Of a stretch of DNA of 64,000 nt, positions 25,262 through 34,349 are shown piece after piece. The position numbers and the translations under genes were made by a program. Each line of letters opens with the position of its first letter. The stretch's first letter is position 1. The notes under the pieces were generated by a model. That model saw nothing but the letters and a program-made list of their open reading frames with translations. It ran no database searches and was not told where the DNA came from. This stretch comes from Cohnella luojiensis (GTDB taxonomy: Bacteria; Bacillota; Bacilli; Paenibacillales; Paenibacillaceae): contig NZ_SOMN01000022.1 in NCBI RefSeq assembly GCF_004564235.1, positions 17,045 through 81,044 on the forward strand, written 5' to 3'.

Positions 25262-26345
25262 GGGCTGTCTGATCGGGAAGGCTCATTAATTTGTTGAATA
25301 TTTTTCGAACGCCATCGGACCAAAGCGGATCTTCCGCGTAAGTCTTGTTAAACCAACTGAAAGCGTCATGCCCTTCCGGACGGCTATCGGCCAGCTTAAC
25401 GAGCAACCTTGAAGCTATTCCTACCGAGCCGTGAATATCCGTATTATATTCCATCCAACTATGACCCACGTTAAACGGATTGTTCGCGATAAGCTTTGCG
25501 TCCTTGCCCGTCTTAGGGACGAATCCTTGTTCTTGTCCGGTTATTGCGAACAACAGCAACGGATGAATGTCGTATTCGCGGGCTGCTTCCACGATAGCGT
25601 TAAAATACGGCTCTTCCGCTAACAACGAATCGCGGCTGTTTAAGTATGATTTCAATGCCCGGACATCAATCTCCGCATACTTCAACCGCGCGGGCATTCC
25701 GATATCGCGTAAAGGCTCGGCAGGCTTAACGACGACCGGAGGAGTGCTCTCTATTTGGCGTCCCGGGCTCTCCGTATTATTAATAAGGACGGCGAATCCG
25801 ACTGCCCCCAACACGACAACAAGCAGTAATGCCACTATGGGTATTGAGGCGACTCGTCTATGAAATAGCTTTAGCGCAATTCCAAACCATCTCGCGACTT
25901 TATTCTCATTTATTAAATCATGTTCCGCGCTAGCCGGTAATCCCTGTACCAGAGCTACGGAGAAAGGTTTTCTTCTATCTAATCGCGTAGCTAGCTGTTC
26001 AGGACTCCATCTTCCCGGAGAACGTTCGTTAATCCAGCTTAGGATAGATCCAAGCGACTGTTCTTTCATATTAACATCTTCGATATCCAGTTCCGCGCAC
26101 AGATCAAGGACGTCATCCGGTTGAATTCCCCTCTGTTCGCCAAGCAGACAGCGAGAGATCAGCTTATCGATCATTGGACTCTTCATTTCACTCGGAAGGT
26201 CGGGCAGCCTTTGCTGCAGAGTTCGGCGGATCGCGTCCGCTACGATCTCCGCTCGGCGGTGACCAGGGAGCGGCGCATATTTCGTATGCACATACCTTCG
26301 AATCGTATGAATATCCGTCGGCGAGAGCAGCGCTGCGCTTTCCAT
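25248..26345 (-). CDS. Membrane-anchored murein-hydrolase-like protein
   Basis: 365 residues: a cytoplasmic helical region (1-185), one membrane helix (about 190-212; IPIVALLLVVVLGAVGFAVLI), a Pro-rich linker, and an outer domain (about 240-360). The outer domain has AITGQEQGF followed by IANNPFNVGHSWMEYN and YAEDPLWSDGVRKI, resembling glucosaminidase/lytic-transglycosylase catalytic regions with Glu in QEQ as the probable acid. It may cut peptidoglycan in response to an intracellular partner. SD AGGAG eight bases before the ATG. Confidence 0.6.
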   Translation of the reverse strand: MESAALLSPTDIHTIRRYVHTKYAPLPGHRRAEIVADAIRRTLQQRLPDLPSEMKSPMIDKLISRCLLGEQRGIQPDDVLDLCAELDIEDVNMKEQSLGSILSWINERSPGRWSPEQLATRLDRRKPFSVALVQGLPASAEHDLINENKVARWFGIALKLFHRRVASIPIVALLLVVVLGAVGFAVLINNTESPGRQIESTPPVVVKPAEPLRDIGMPARLKYAEIDVRALKSYLNSRDSLLAEEPYFNAIVEAAREYDIHPLLLFAITGQEQGFVPKTGKDAKLIANNPFNVGHSWMEYNTDIHGSVGIASRLLVKLADSRPEGHDAFSWFNKTYAEDPLWSDGVRKIFNKLMSLPDQTAQKAE

Positions 26346-26470
26346 GACATCGACTCCTCCCTGTCATCCGAATACATGCCTCATCAGTTTACCATAGAGG
26401 AAAGTTTTGGGGGAAGCCTGTCCTACGAACCAGTACGCAAACGGCAATCGAGGGAAATCCGGCATATCCG

Positions 26471-26797
26471 TCATCTCTCGACAGTCGAGGCCGCAGCTAT
26501 TATAGCCTTGTAGACTTCTTCCGATCGAATGAACGCGTTGATCTGTTCCTTTTCCCACTCCGTTAGCTGATATTCGCAATCGCAATCTTCATCCAACGTA
26601 ACAAGCTGGATCGGGTGCCCCGCATGAGTGCAAATGGCCATGATCGAGAAGTCGATCAAATCGAGCGGAAGCGGCGTATCCTCTTCCGTTTCTACCTTTA
26701 GGGTCACGTCTACCCATTGCTCGTCCCGTCTCTCCGCTTCGTATTGAAAGTTCTTAAACCTTAGCTCTTTCCACTCTTCATCACCGTAACGAATCAC
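26471..26797 (-). CDS. Hypothetical protein
   Basis: 108 residues, strongly acidic, with a HAGHPIQLVTLDEDCDCEYQLTEWEK segment. No recognised family. The start is a GTG at 26797 behind AAAGGAGC with seven-base spacing. It lies between a terminator on the 5' side (gltD) and the gene at 25248, 125 bp away; these two may be co-transcribed. Confidence 0.65.
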   Translation of the reverse strand: MIRYGDEEWKELRFKNFQYEAERRDEQWVDVTLKVETEEDTPLPLDLIDFSIMAICTHAGHPIQLVTLDEDCDCEYQLTEWEKEQINAFIRSEEVYKAIIAAASTVER

Positions 26798-26822
26798 ATC
26801 GATAGCTCCTTTCGCATTCGCA

Positions 26823-26854
26823 AGAAAAGGCCGTCCCCGTCTATCGGAACGACC
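26823..26854 (-). terminator. Terminator after gltD
   Basis: AGGTCGTTCC / GGGGACGGCCT stem with wobble pairs, followed on the minus strand by TTTTCTT. Confidence 0.7.
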
Positions 26855-26876
26855 TCTTCATGGTAAACCAAAATCA

Positions 26877-28367
26877 TTAAGGTAACAACGTGCTTCCCAT
26901 GAGGAATTTATCGACTTCGCGAGCCGCTTCGCGACCTTCGTTGATCGCCCAGACGATCAAGCTTTGGCCGCGTCTCATATCGCCGGCTGCGAACACTTTG
27001 TTTACGTTAGTCGTGTATTTGCCGTATGGCGCCTTCACGTTCGTGCGACGATCCGTTTCCAATCCCAGTTGATCGATGATCGTGCGTTCCGGTCCTTCGA
27101 AGCCAACCGCTACGAGTACCAGATCCGCAGGCCATACTTTCTCCGTACCGGGAATTTCCTCGTAGATCTTGCGGCCCTGCTCGTCCACGTAACGACGGAT
27201 TTGCACCGTGTGCAATTCCTTCACGTTGCCGTTCTCGTCGCCGACGAATTTCTTCGTCAGCACGGAGAAGGCGCGAGGATCTTCGCCATACAAGGCTTTC
27301 GCTTCTTCGTGCGCGTAATCCAACGTGTACACGTTCGGGTATTCCGGCCAAGGGTTGTTGATCTGATCGCGCGTCAAAGGCGCTTTGGAATGAGTACCGA
27401 ATTGCGTAATGCTCTCGCAGCCGTGACGTAATGCGGTTGCCACGCAATCCGTGCCCGTATCTCCGCCGCCGATAACGATCACGTGTTTCTTGTGTCCGGA
27501 AATATAAGTGCCTTCTTGCAGTCCGTTATCCAGATAGCTCTTGATCGTACTGTTCAAGTAATCCATCGCTTGGTAAATGCCTTTAAGCTCATGGCCTTCA
27601 ACGTTGCCGATCGGGCGAGCTTTCGTAGCTCCGCCGCACAATACGACGGAATCGAATTGCTCCAGCAATTCTTGCGAAGAAATATCTTTGCCGATTTCCG
27701 TATTGACGACAAACTGAACGCCTTCTGCCGCGAGAAGATCTACGCGACGTTGCACGATATCCTTCTCCAGCTTCATCGAAGGAATACCGTAGGTCAAGAG
27801 ACCTCCGATACGATCCGCTCTTTCATATACAGTCACCGTATGGCCTGCTTTGTTCAATTGAGCGGCAGCTGCGAGTCCGGCAGGGCCAGATCCGACTACG
27901 GCTACCTTCTTGCCTGTACGAGTCTTAGGCGGTTGGGGAACGACCCAACCTTCTTCGAACGCGCGGTCGATAATGGCTTGTTCGATCGTCTTGATCGTTA
28001 CCGCATCGCCGATCAGGCCGACGGTGCATGAGCCTTCGCAAGGTGCAGGACATACCCGTCCCGTGAACTCGGGGAAGTTATTCGTCTTGTTCAAACGTTC
28101 ATAAGCTTCTCTCCAAAGTCCGCGGTAGATCAGGCTGTTCCATTCCGGAATGAGATTGTTGATCGGGCAGCCGGATACGCTTCCTCCTAGCTCGATCCCG
28201 GTATGACAATAAGGGGTGCCGCAATCCATGCAGCGCGCGCCTTGCGTGCGAAGCTGCTCTTCGGAGAACATCCGGTGGAATTCATTCCAGTCCTTGATGC
28301 GCTCCAACGGATCGCGGTCGCTTGGCAGCTCCCGTTTATATTCCATGAATCCCGTAGGTGTCGACAT
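26877..28367 (-). CDS. gltD: Glutamate synthase small (beta) subunit
   Basis: 496 residues from ATG 28367 (GGGGGA seven bases upstream). N-terminal Fe-S region with [15 protein letters not shown] and [12 protein letters not shown]-binding [10 protein letters not shown] near 160; NADPH-binding GGGDTGTDC near 300; C-terminal [17 protein letters not shown]. It passes electrons from NADPH to the large subunit to make glutamate from glutamine and 2-oxoglutarate. gltB, usually adjacent, is not in this window. Confidence 0.95.
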   Translation of the reverse strand: MSTPTGFMEYKRELPSDRDPLERIKDWNEFHRMFSEEQLRTQGARCMDCGTPYCHTGIELGGSVSGCPINNLIPEWNSLIYRGLWREAYERLNKTNNFPEFTGRVCPAPCEGSCTVGLIGDAVTIKTIEQAIIDRAFEEGWVVPQPPKTRTGKKVAVVGSGPAGLAAAAQLNKAGHTVTVYERADRIGGLLTYGIPSMKLEKDIVQRRVDLLAAEGVQFVVNTEIGKDISSQELLEQFDSVVLCGGATKARPIGNVEGHELKGIYQAMDYLNSTIKSYLDNGLQEGTYISGHKKHVIVIGGGDTGTDCVATALRHGCESITQFGTHSKAPLTRDQINNPWPEYPNVYTLDYAHEEAKALYGEDPRAFSVLTKKFVGDENGNVKELHTVQIRRYVDEQGRKIYEEIPGTEKVWPADLVLVAVGFEGPERTIIDQLGLETDRRTNVKAPYGKYTTNVNKVFAAGDMRRGQSLIVWAINEGREAAREVDKFLMGSTLLP

Positions 28368-28505
28368 CTTCATTTCCCCCATCTGTCTGTATCTTCGTTA
28401 GTTCTCTAGTCCGTTAAAGCGCAAACTCGATAAAGCCTGTCGATGATAAAAAATCCTAACAAAATAACCCGCTTGCCAGAATACATTTTCCGAATATTGT
28501 TTGTA

Positions 28506-28997
28506 CTATTTAGCGATTACACGCTCATAAATGCAGAATGCGTGCGGAAGCAGGTTTTTGTCGTCAAGAATGCCTTCCTCGCGCGAGACCTGTTTCCATT
28601 CCTCCCGGTTGAAGCTAGGAAAATAAGCATCTCCTTCGAAAGACTGTTCGATCTCCGTTAATTGCAGTCGATCCGCTGCCTCTAACGTCTGCGCGTAGAT
28701 ATCCGCACCGCCGATCACCATCAAAGGCTCTCCGGCGAATTTCGTTAGGGCTTCCGGAATCGTTCTTACTAATATACAGCCTTCGGGCGCTTCCGACAAC
28801 GATCGCGACAAAATGACGTTCGTCCGATCCTTCAACGGTTGACCTATAGACTCGTAGGTTTTGCGCCCCATCAATACGGGTTTTCCCAGCGTGTGCTGCT
28901 TAAAATATTTCATATCGGCGGGCAAGCGCCAAATTAATTCGTTATTATCGCCTATGACTCCGTTCGAAGCCACGGCAGCAATCAAAGTTACGGTCAT
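28506..28997 (-). CDS. folA: Dihydrofolate reductase
   Basis: 163 residues from ATG 28997, where the family begins (TLIAAVASNGVIGDNNELIWRLP); an ATG 45 bases earlier lacks an SD. The acidic active-site residue is in LPADMKYF (about 26-28), NADPH-binding GRKTYESIG near 42 and VIGGADIYAQ near 97. Reduces dihydrofolate to tetrahydrofolate. It is separated from thyA by a four-gene cassette, whereas the two are often adjacent. Confidence 0.95.
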   Translation of the reverse strand: MTVTLIAAVASNGVIGDNNELIWRLPADMKYFKQHTLGKPVLMGRKTYESIGQPLKDRTNVILSRSLSEAPEGCILVRTIPEALTKFAGEPLMVIGGADIYAQTLEAADRLQLTEIEQSFEGDAYFPSFNREEWKQVSREEGILDDKNLLPHAFCIYERVIAK

Positions 28998-29098
28998 TTT
29001 CGGCTTCCTCTTCCGGTTGGCAATATGCGTTTTAAATATCATACCATACCCTCAAGTCGCTGCCTACCCGAGCGCGAAAGGTTTACGTTCTGTCAAAT

Positions 29099-29875
29099 TC
29101 AAGCATCTCCGGTCGTATCCTGTTTCGAGGATCCGAACATTTTAGGTCCGCGGGGCGACGTTGACTGATTATCCGGTTCCAGCGTTACGCCGACGGCGTC
29201 CATTTCGGGTATTCCTTCCTGCAATGGCAGGGTCATAATACCGATGCCCGACTCGCCGACCGTGAAAGTTCCAGCGCTAGTTCTTTGCCCATCCTTCAAC
29301 AGCCACACCTGATAAGCTTCGCCGTCTTTCGTCTGCGGCGTTCCGAATACGTAGATGACCAGCTGATCTTGATCTTTCGAACGCACGAGACACGCGACGC
29401 CATAAGCGCGCGGACTATCCTCGAACTTGCCGTTGCTTTTCACGGCGCTGAGATGGAACAAGGTCTCTATGCTATCAGGGGTTTGAGCGGATGATTCCTT
29501 CATGGTCGATAACGGTTGCAAATTGCCAAGCAGCCACCCCGACAGGAACACAATCAATAAAATAGCGATCCCCATAGCCCTTTTTTTCACATTTCGGAAT
29601 CGTGGCTTGCGCGGCCCCTTCCCTGCCGCCACCGACGAAAGGGATTCCCTTGCGACAATAGAGCCCATGACATCATCCTTCAAATCCGTCGGCAGTTCAA
29701 TGATCTCCGCATCGTCCGCCAGACGATCCCAAACTTGGTGCCATAGGACCGCTTCCTCCTGGCATGAAGAACAGGCAACCAGATGCTTCTCGAATCTCTT
29801 CCGCTCCATGTCCGAACCCTCGCCCGTTAAATATTCGATTAACCCTTCGCAGGGTGACGTTTCCCGGTCGTTCAT
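29099..29875 (-). CDS. Anti-sigma factor with zinc finger and RskA-type domain
   Basis: 258 residues. A zinc-binding anti-sigma motif HLVACSSCQEE (HxxxCxxC, about 29-38), one membrane helix (about 108-126; MGIAILLIVFLSGWLLGNL) and an outer RskA-like C-terminal domain (YQVWLLKDGQRTSAGTF; VGVTLEP). It would hold the ECF sigma factor encoded immediately upstream, one base away, and release it on an envelope or redox signal. Confidence 0.88.
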   Translation of the reverse strand: MNDRETSPCEGLIEYLTGEGSDMERKRFEKHLVACSSCQEEAVLWHQVWDRLADDAEIIELPTDLKDDVMGSIVARESLSSVAAGKGPRKPRFRNVKKRAMGIAILLIVFLSGWLLGNLQPLSTMKESSAQTPDSIETLFHLSAVKSNGKFEDSPRAYGVACLVRSKDQDQLVIYVFGTPQTKDGEAYQVWLLKDGQRTSAGTFTVGESGIGIMTLPLQEGIPEMDAVGVTLEPDNQSTSPRGPKMFGSSKQDTTGDA

Positions 29876-29876
29876 G

Positions 29877-30446
29877 CTAAAGCTCCCCTCTTAAACCCTG
29901 AAGATGCCGCCGAAGCGTCTTAAGCGCTTGATGCAGCCGATTTTTGACCGTGCCGACAGGTTCTCCGCCCATCTTCGCGATCTCTTGAAGCGTGTAGCCT
30001 TTCCAATACAGTAATTCTATTACTCTTTGTTGTGGCGGACTTAACCGCCTGGAAGCCGTTGCAATGACCTCCTGCCGGTCATTCCGCATAAGAATCGATT
30101 CCGGATCGTCATCGGAAACCGAGTTGCCAGGATTATCTTCCAATTGATCTATAGAAACCATGGATTGATGCCTTCTCTCGCGCCTTAAGACATCGATGGA
30201 TATATTCCTTGTCATGGTAATCAACCAGCTCGAGAATGCGCCTTTACCTGAATCAAACTCCGCTTTCGTCGTCCATAAGCGCAAGAAAACAAGCTGCACG
30301 ACCTCGCGCGCCATCGTCTCGTTCCCGCATACGCGGAAGGCGAAGGAATAGACGATTCGCGCGTGCCGGTCGTACAACTGCTCGATCGCGTCTTTGCGTC
30401 CATCACGGACTTGTCGTATCAATTCTCCGTCGGACAGATTAGGCAT
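29877..30446 (-). CDS. RNA polymerase sigma factor, ECF subfamily
   Basis: 189 residues from ATG 30446 (GAGGAG nine bases upstream; an in-frame start at 30551 lies before the previous terminator hairpin and is rejected). Region 2 includes YSFAFRVCGNETMAREVVQLVF and SWLITMTRNISIDVLRR; region 4 includes LLYWKGYTLQEIAKMGGEPVGTVKNRLHQALKTLRR. Follows two cupredoxin genes and precedes its anti-sigma gene. Confidence 0.92.
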   Translation of the reverse strand: MPNLSDGELIRQVRDGRKDAIEQLYDRHARIVYSFAFRVCGNETMAREVVQLVFLRLWTTKAEFDSGKGAFSSWLITMTRNISIDVLRRERRHQSMVSIDQLEDNPGNSVSDDDPESILMRNDRQEVIATASRRLSPPQQRVIELLYWKGYTLQEIAKMGGEPVGTVKNRLHQALKTLRRHLQGLRGEL

Positions 30447-30466
30447 TGGGGTATACTCCTCAAACA

Positions 30467-30494
30467 GGCGGGTGGAGTTATTCCTCCACCCGCC
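30467..30494 (-). terminator. Strong hairpin between cupredoxin and ECF genes, possible attenuating terminator
   Basis: Perfect 11-bp stem GGCGGGTGGAG / CTCCACCCGCC, six-base loop, weak T-tract (TGTTTG) on the minus strand. Could lower sigma-factor expression relative to the cupredoxin genes. Confidence 0.65.
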
Positions 30495-30499
30495 TTCGA

Positions 30500-31141
30500 C
30501 TATTTGTCTTCTACGATAATCGTTCCGGTCATGCCGGGATGCGGCGCGCAATAATAAGTGAAGGTCCCCGATTCATCGAATTTCACTTCTTTCGAGACGT
30601 CTTTACCGAACAAGCCGGTATCGAATTCATCGCCGTCGGCCGTTGCAGTATGATTGACTTTGTCTCTGTTAATGAACGTTACCGTGGTTCCTTTGCTAAT
30701 CGTCAGCTCGGCCGGAGAAAACGCGAAATCCTTGATCTCGATCACGACTTCTTTGTCCTCTTTCTCCGGTTCTTCCGATGGCGATTCCGAAGCTTCGCTC
30801 TCGCTTGGAGCGGGGCTAGCAGATGGGGAATCGGATTCGGAAGCGCTAGGCTTAGATGAAGGTGTATCACCGGAAGGCTCCGTGGACTCGTGCTCGTGAG
30901 ACGCTGACTCTGACTCGGACGCCGAGGCGTTTGGCGACGGAGATTCGCTCTCCTCCTCCGCCTCCGAAGGCTCCACGCTTGCTTCAACTAAAGCGGATGG
31001 CGCCTCGGTCTCGGAAGCAGAAGCAGAAGCCGTTGGAGAATCCGAAGCGGAAGAAGGTTCCGATTTACCGCATGCTGCTAAAGCAATCAATATGAAAACG
31101 AACATCATCGTGTGTAAAAGTTGCTTGTGTCGGTAACTCAT
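30500..31141 (-). CDS. Cupredoxin lipoprotein
   Basis: 213 residues. Lipobox LAAC (Cys24) is followed by a Ser/Glu/Pro low-complexity linker of about 100 residues, then a plastocyanin-like domain (about 125-213) with copper ligands His in NHTATADG and Cys-His-Met in YYCAPHPGM. Probably a membrane-tethered type I copper protein moving electrons or holding copper outside the cell. Its ATG overlaps the upstream gene's TGA (ATGA), showing translational coupling. Confidence 0.88.
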   Translation of the reverse strand: MSYRHKQLLHTMMFVFILIALAACGKSEPSSASDSPTASASASETEAPSALVEASVEPSEAEEESESPSPNASASESESASHEHESTEPSGDTPSSKPSASESDSPSASPAPSESEASESPSEEPEKEDKEVVIEIKDFAFSPAELTISKGTTVTFINRDKVNHTATADGDEFDTGLFGKDVSKEVKFDESGTFTYYCAPHPGMTGTIIVEDK

Positions 31142-32766
31142 TGGACAATGATCTTCCCCTTCATGAAGGATTTATGAGGATCGCAATAATAGTCGTACGT
31201 GCCGGGTTTATCCAGCTTGATCGTCGCGGATTGCCCCATTTCGAGCAGTTCCGTCTTGAACGATCCGTCTTCCGCAACCGCATTATGCTTCATTTCGTCC
31301 CTATTGATGAATTCGATCGTAGTCCCTGCTTTAACCGTAAGCGTAGGTCCGAACGAATAGTCCTTGATCTCGATCGTCACTTTTTCGGCTGCCGGAGCCG
31401 GCGTTGTTTTTCCCGCAGTCGTTCCCGTGAAGACAGCCGGGTTCACGACGAACCATACTTCTCCGACCGATTGTCCTTTCAGATCCCCGCGCTTCGCATC
31501 CTGGAAGAAATAATAAAGCGGGTAGCCCTTGAACGTAGTCTGCTTCGTTCCGTCCGTTCTCGTGATTTCTCCGAAGTCCTCTGCCTTCAACCCCTTAGGA
31601 ATGACGACGGAATCCGCATGAAAGGCTGGCCATTTCGCCAAGCAATCTCCCTCGCATACGCTCTTGCCCATAGGGTCTTTGTCAAAATAATACAGGCTAA
31701 CGCCGGAGCTGTCGACCAAATAATTCCCTAGCTTCGCATCCGTGCCGAGACCGATCGTATAAAACGGTTGTTTGATAAGGAACCAGACGCTGTTCGCGCC
31801 TTCCCCGTTCACGTCTCCCGCTTTTACATCTTTAAGGAAATAATAGAGCGGCCAGCCTTGGTATGTCAGTTGCTTCGCTCCGTCGGAACGGGTAACCGCG
31901 CCAAAATCCTTGGCATCCATTCCTTCCGGAATCACCAACTGTTCGGAGTAAAATACCGGCCAATTCGTTAGGCAAGCTCCTTGGCAAGTGCTGAGATCGG
32001 CCATGTCCTTGGTAAATAAATAGAGCGCCATGCCCTTTCCGTCCGTCAAATAGGATGCACCGTCTGAAGTTTTATGGATATCGATCCTTTGACCGTCCAA
32101 TAGCTTCCCATTTTCCGCGGAAATTACCTTGCTCTCGATAAGCCCTTGCAATAAGGTTGTCGTTCCGCCATTAGGCGTCGCCTGAAGCGTCTCCGTCAAT
32201 GCAATCGCGAGATCGCGGTTTGTAAAAGGCGTTGCATCCGCAGCGCGAAATAGTCCTTTCTCCGAGGCAAAAGCTAACGAGTCCTTATAAGCGAAGTCCG
32301 TTCCTGAGCGATAACCCAACGATTCCAGCATGACCTTATAAAGCTGTTGACTTGTTACGGTGGCTGATGGCTCGAAGTTGCCCGTTCCCGTTCCACCCCA
32401 ACCGTACTCCGGATGGTTTTTGAGATAGGCAAGCACGGGTTGGCTCGCCTTGCCGGCTTTGGCCGCATCCGCAAAATTAACCATACCGGTGTAGCTAAGC
32501 GCTTCTTGTTCCTTGCCGATAAGCCTCAATAGCAGTATAGCCGCCTGAAGCCTAGTCGTTGTTTTCATTAAGTACGATTCCGTTACGCCTTGGCCGTCTC
32601 CCTTAAGGACGCCTAGCTTAGTTACCGCCTCCGCGGCTGTCGTCGCCTGAACGGCAGGTGCCGCTACTACCGGTGTTGCTTGGTCCTCCGCGATTGCCGC
32701 CATTGGCATTAAGGCAAACATCAACGCCAATCCAAACGACACCAACCTTAGACTACTTTTATTCAT
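31138..32766 (-). CDS. Secreted SLH-like / Yx(FWY)xxD-repeat / cupredoxin protein
   Basis: 542 residues from ATG 32766 (AAGGGGAAAG seven bases upstream; an earlier in-frame start at 32910 lies in the thyA terminator). Signal peptide 1-26; SLH-like helical region about 45-215; two repeats of the COG4315 type (GMALYLFTKD...CQGACLTNWP and GVSLYYFDKD...CEGDCLAKWP), each with a paired-Cys loop and a YYF motif; then a C-terminal cupredoxin (about 460-542) with ligands in MKHNA, YYCDPH and SFM. Probably a wall-associated redox or copper protein. Confidence 0.85.
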   Translation of the reverse strand: MNKSSLRLVSFGLALMFALMPMAAIAEDQATPVVAAPAVQATTAAEAVTKLGVLKGDGQGVTESYLMKTTTRLQAAILLLRLIGKEQEALSYTGMVNFADAAKAGKASQPVLAYLKNHPEYGWGGTGTGNFEPSATVTSQQLYKVMLESLGYRSGTDFAYKDSLAFASEKGLFRAADATPFTNRDLAIALTETLQATPNGGTTTLLQGLIESKVISAENGKLLDGQRIDIHKTSDGASYLTDGKGMALYLFTKDMADLSTCQGACLTNWPVFYSEQLVIPEGMDAKDFGAVTRSDGAKQLTYQGWPLYYFLKDVKAGDVNGEGANSVWFLIKQPFYTIGLGTDAKLGNYLVDSSGVSLYYFDKDPMGKSVCEGDCLAKWPAFHADSVVIPKGLKAEDFGEITRTDGTKQTTFKGYPLYYFFQDAKRGDLKGQSVGEVWFVVNPAVFTGTTAGKTTPAPAAEKVTIEIKDYSFGPTLTVKAGTTIEFINRDEMKHNAVAEDGSFKTELLEMGQSATIKLDKPGTYDYYCDPHKSFMKGKIIVQ

Positions 32767-32808
32767 CCGCAATCTTTCCCCTTTCCAGAATAGGATCATC
32801 ATCCTAGC

Positions 32809-32836
32809 TAACGGAAGGATTCGAAATACGGTTTGA
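32809..32836 (-). promoter_or_regulatory. Candidate ECF-type promoter of the cupredoxin operon
   Basis: TCAAAC (32836-32831), 17-bp spacer, CGTTA (32813-32809) on the minus strand, similar to AAAC/CGT promoters of ECF factors. A TAGGAT-CATC-ATCCTA palindrome (32791-32806) lies just downstream. Confidence 0.3.
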
Positions 32837-32857
32837 ACGAAATTTCTCTTTTCGAAA

Positions 32858-32900
32858 ATAAAAAAAACCGCTCCCCATCCGTATCCGGACGATAGAAGCG
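32858..32900 (-). terminator. Terminator after thyA
   Basis: CGCT...AGCG outer and TCCG-gata-CGGA inner pairing, followed on the minus strand by TTTTTTTT. Confidence 0.75.
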
Positions 32901-32916
32901 ATCTCTGCACATTTGT

Positions 32917-33720
32917 TTATACGGCTACGGGCGCCTTAATAGCAGCATGGTACTCATACCCCGCGAACTCGAAATCCTCGAACTTATAGTCGAAAATAGA
33001 ATCCGGCTTGCGTAAAATGTTGAGCTTCGGCAACGGCAGCGGTTCTCTAGTCAATTGAAGCTTCACCTGCTCCAGATGATTGCTGTAAATATGAACGTCT
33101 CCACCGGACCATATGAATTCTCCGACCTCGAGATCGCACTGCTGGGCGATCATATGGGTCAACAGCGCGTAAGAAGCGATATTAAACGGCAAACCTAGGA
33201 AAGTATCGACCGAACGCATCGTGAGCATGCAAGATAATTTCCCTTGGGCTACGTAAAATTGGAACACGAAATGGCAAGGAGGAAGCTTCATCTCGTCGAT
33301 GACAGAGACGTTCCAAGCGCTGACGAGATGCCTGCGCGAGTCGGGATTGGTTTTAATCCCGTCGACCACCTGTTGAATCTGATCGATCGTACGGCCATCC
33401 GGGGTCTCCCATGCGCGCCATTGAGAGCCGTAGACGGGGCCTAAGTCCCCGTTCTCGTCCGCCCACTCGTCCCAGATTCTTACCCCGTGCTCTTTCAGAT
33501 AATGAATATTCGTATCGCCTCTCAGGAACCACAGGAGCTCATGGACGACCGACTTCAGATGAATCCGCTTGGTCGTGACCAATGGAAAGCCTTCCGACAA
33601 ATCGAATCTCAGCTGCCTGCCGAACACGGATAAGGTTCCTGTCCCGGTTCTGTCCCCTTTAACGGACCCGTTCTCTAATACTTCCTCCAGCAAATCTAAA
33701 TAATTACGCAACGAGTACAC
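32917..33720 (-). CDS. thyA: Thymidylate synthase
   Basis: 267 residues, full length. Methylates dUMP to dTMP with methylene-tetrahydrofolate. Active-site Cys in [12 protein letters not shown] (about 149), folate/dUMP residues RRHLVSAWN, and [14 protein letters not shown] at 33720 follows AGGTGT almost directly; a TTG three codons on is possible. An insertion-free neighbour to folA is usual; here a four-gene cassette lies between. Confidence 0.95.
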   Translation of the reverse strand: MYSLRNYLDLLEEVLENGSVKGDRTGTGTLSVFGRQLRFDLSEGFPLVTTKRIHLKSVVHELLWFLRGDTNIHYLKEHGVRIWDEWADENGDLGPVYGSQWRAWETPDGRTIDQIQQVVDGIKTNPDSRRHLVSAWNVSVIDEMKLPPCHFVFQFYVAQGKLSCMLTMRSVDTFLGLPFNIASYALLTHMIAQQCDLEVGEFIWSGGDVHIYSNHLEQVKLQLTREPLPLPKLNILRKPDSIFDYKFEDFEFAGYEYHAAIKAPVAV

Positions 33721-33763
33721 ACCTCGACGAAAGTTTTTGTTGTTTATTGTATCATCCGGCTTG

Positions 33764-34255
33764 TCACTCTGTCGATGAATACCGTTCGGATCGGCGTTTT
33801 TTGCGTAAATCGTAGCGATCGGGCGCGCTGTCGTACAATCTCTGTTCGGCTTCGTTCTCCGGGATGACAGGCGGCACGGCGATCGGCTTTCCGTTCTCGT
33901 CCACGGCGACGAAGGTGGAGAATGCGGTGCAGGTCACTCTGCGGTCGCCGGTAAAAAGATTCTCCGCCCTGACCACTACGTACACTTCCATAGAGGAGCG
34001 ATGGGTCGAGGTCACGAACGCTTCTAACTCAACCGCTTCTCCCAATCGGATCGGAGTGAGAAAATCCAGACTGTCCGTCGAAGCCGTAACCACGGGCTTG
34101 CTGCAATGCCGCATGGCGGCAATGGCCGAAATCTTGTCGATGTATTTCATCAGAGTACCGCCGAACATCGTACCATGGTGATTCGTATCCGTCGGAAACA
34201 CGAGCTCCGTCATGATGGAGCGGGACCTGCTTATCGGCCTTGCTTCTAAGTCCAT
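33764..34255 (-). CDS. Acyl-CoA thioesterase, hotdog fold (YkhA-like)
   Basis: 163 residues with the hotdog signature [21 protein letters not shown] (Asn/His/Gly and the catalytic Asp region, about 21-41) and [20 protein letters not shown]. Hydrolyses fatty acyl-CoA; the close relative is B. subtilis YkhA. SD AAAGGAG. Alone between the pdh terminator and thyA. Confidence 0.9.
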   Translation of the reverse strand: MDLEARPISRSRSIMTELVFPTDTNHHGTMFGGTLMKYIDKISAIAAMRHCSKPVVTASTDSLDFLTPIRLGEAVELEAFVTSTHRSSMEVYVVVRAENLFTGDRRVTCTAFSTFVAVDENGKPIAVPPVIPENEAEQRLYDSAPDRYDLRKKRRSERYSSTE

Positions 34256-34283
34256 TAGTTACGCTCCTTTGTTCTTATTAAAT

Positions 34284-34338
34284 AAACCTTCATGAAGACT
34301 AATCACGAATTCTCGCGTAGCCCTCATGAAGGTTTTAT
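34284..34338 (-). terminator. Terminator of the pyruvate dehydrogenase operon
   Basis: AAACCTTCATGA and TCATGAAGGTTT pair perfectly (12 bp) around a 28-base loop, with T-rich flanks. Confidence 0.7.
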
Positions 34339-34349
34339 TCTTTATCTCT

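Noticed and set aside
30742..30987. Alternative frames through the cupredoxin lipoprotein linker
   Set aside because: The Ser/Glu-rich repeat gives open frames in several phases; only the annotated frame has a lipobox and copper ligands.
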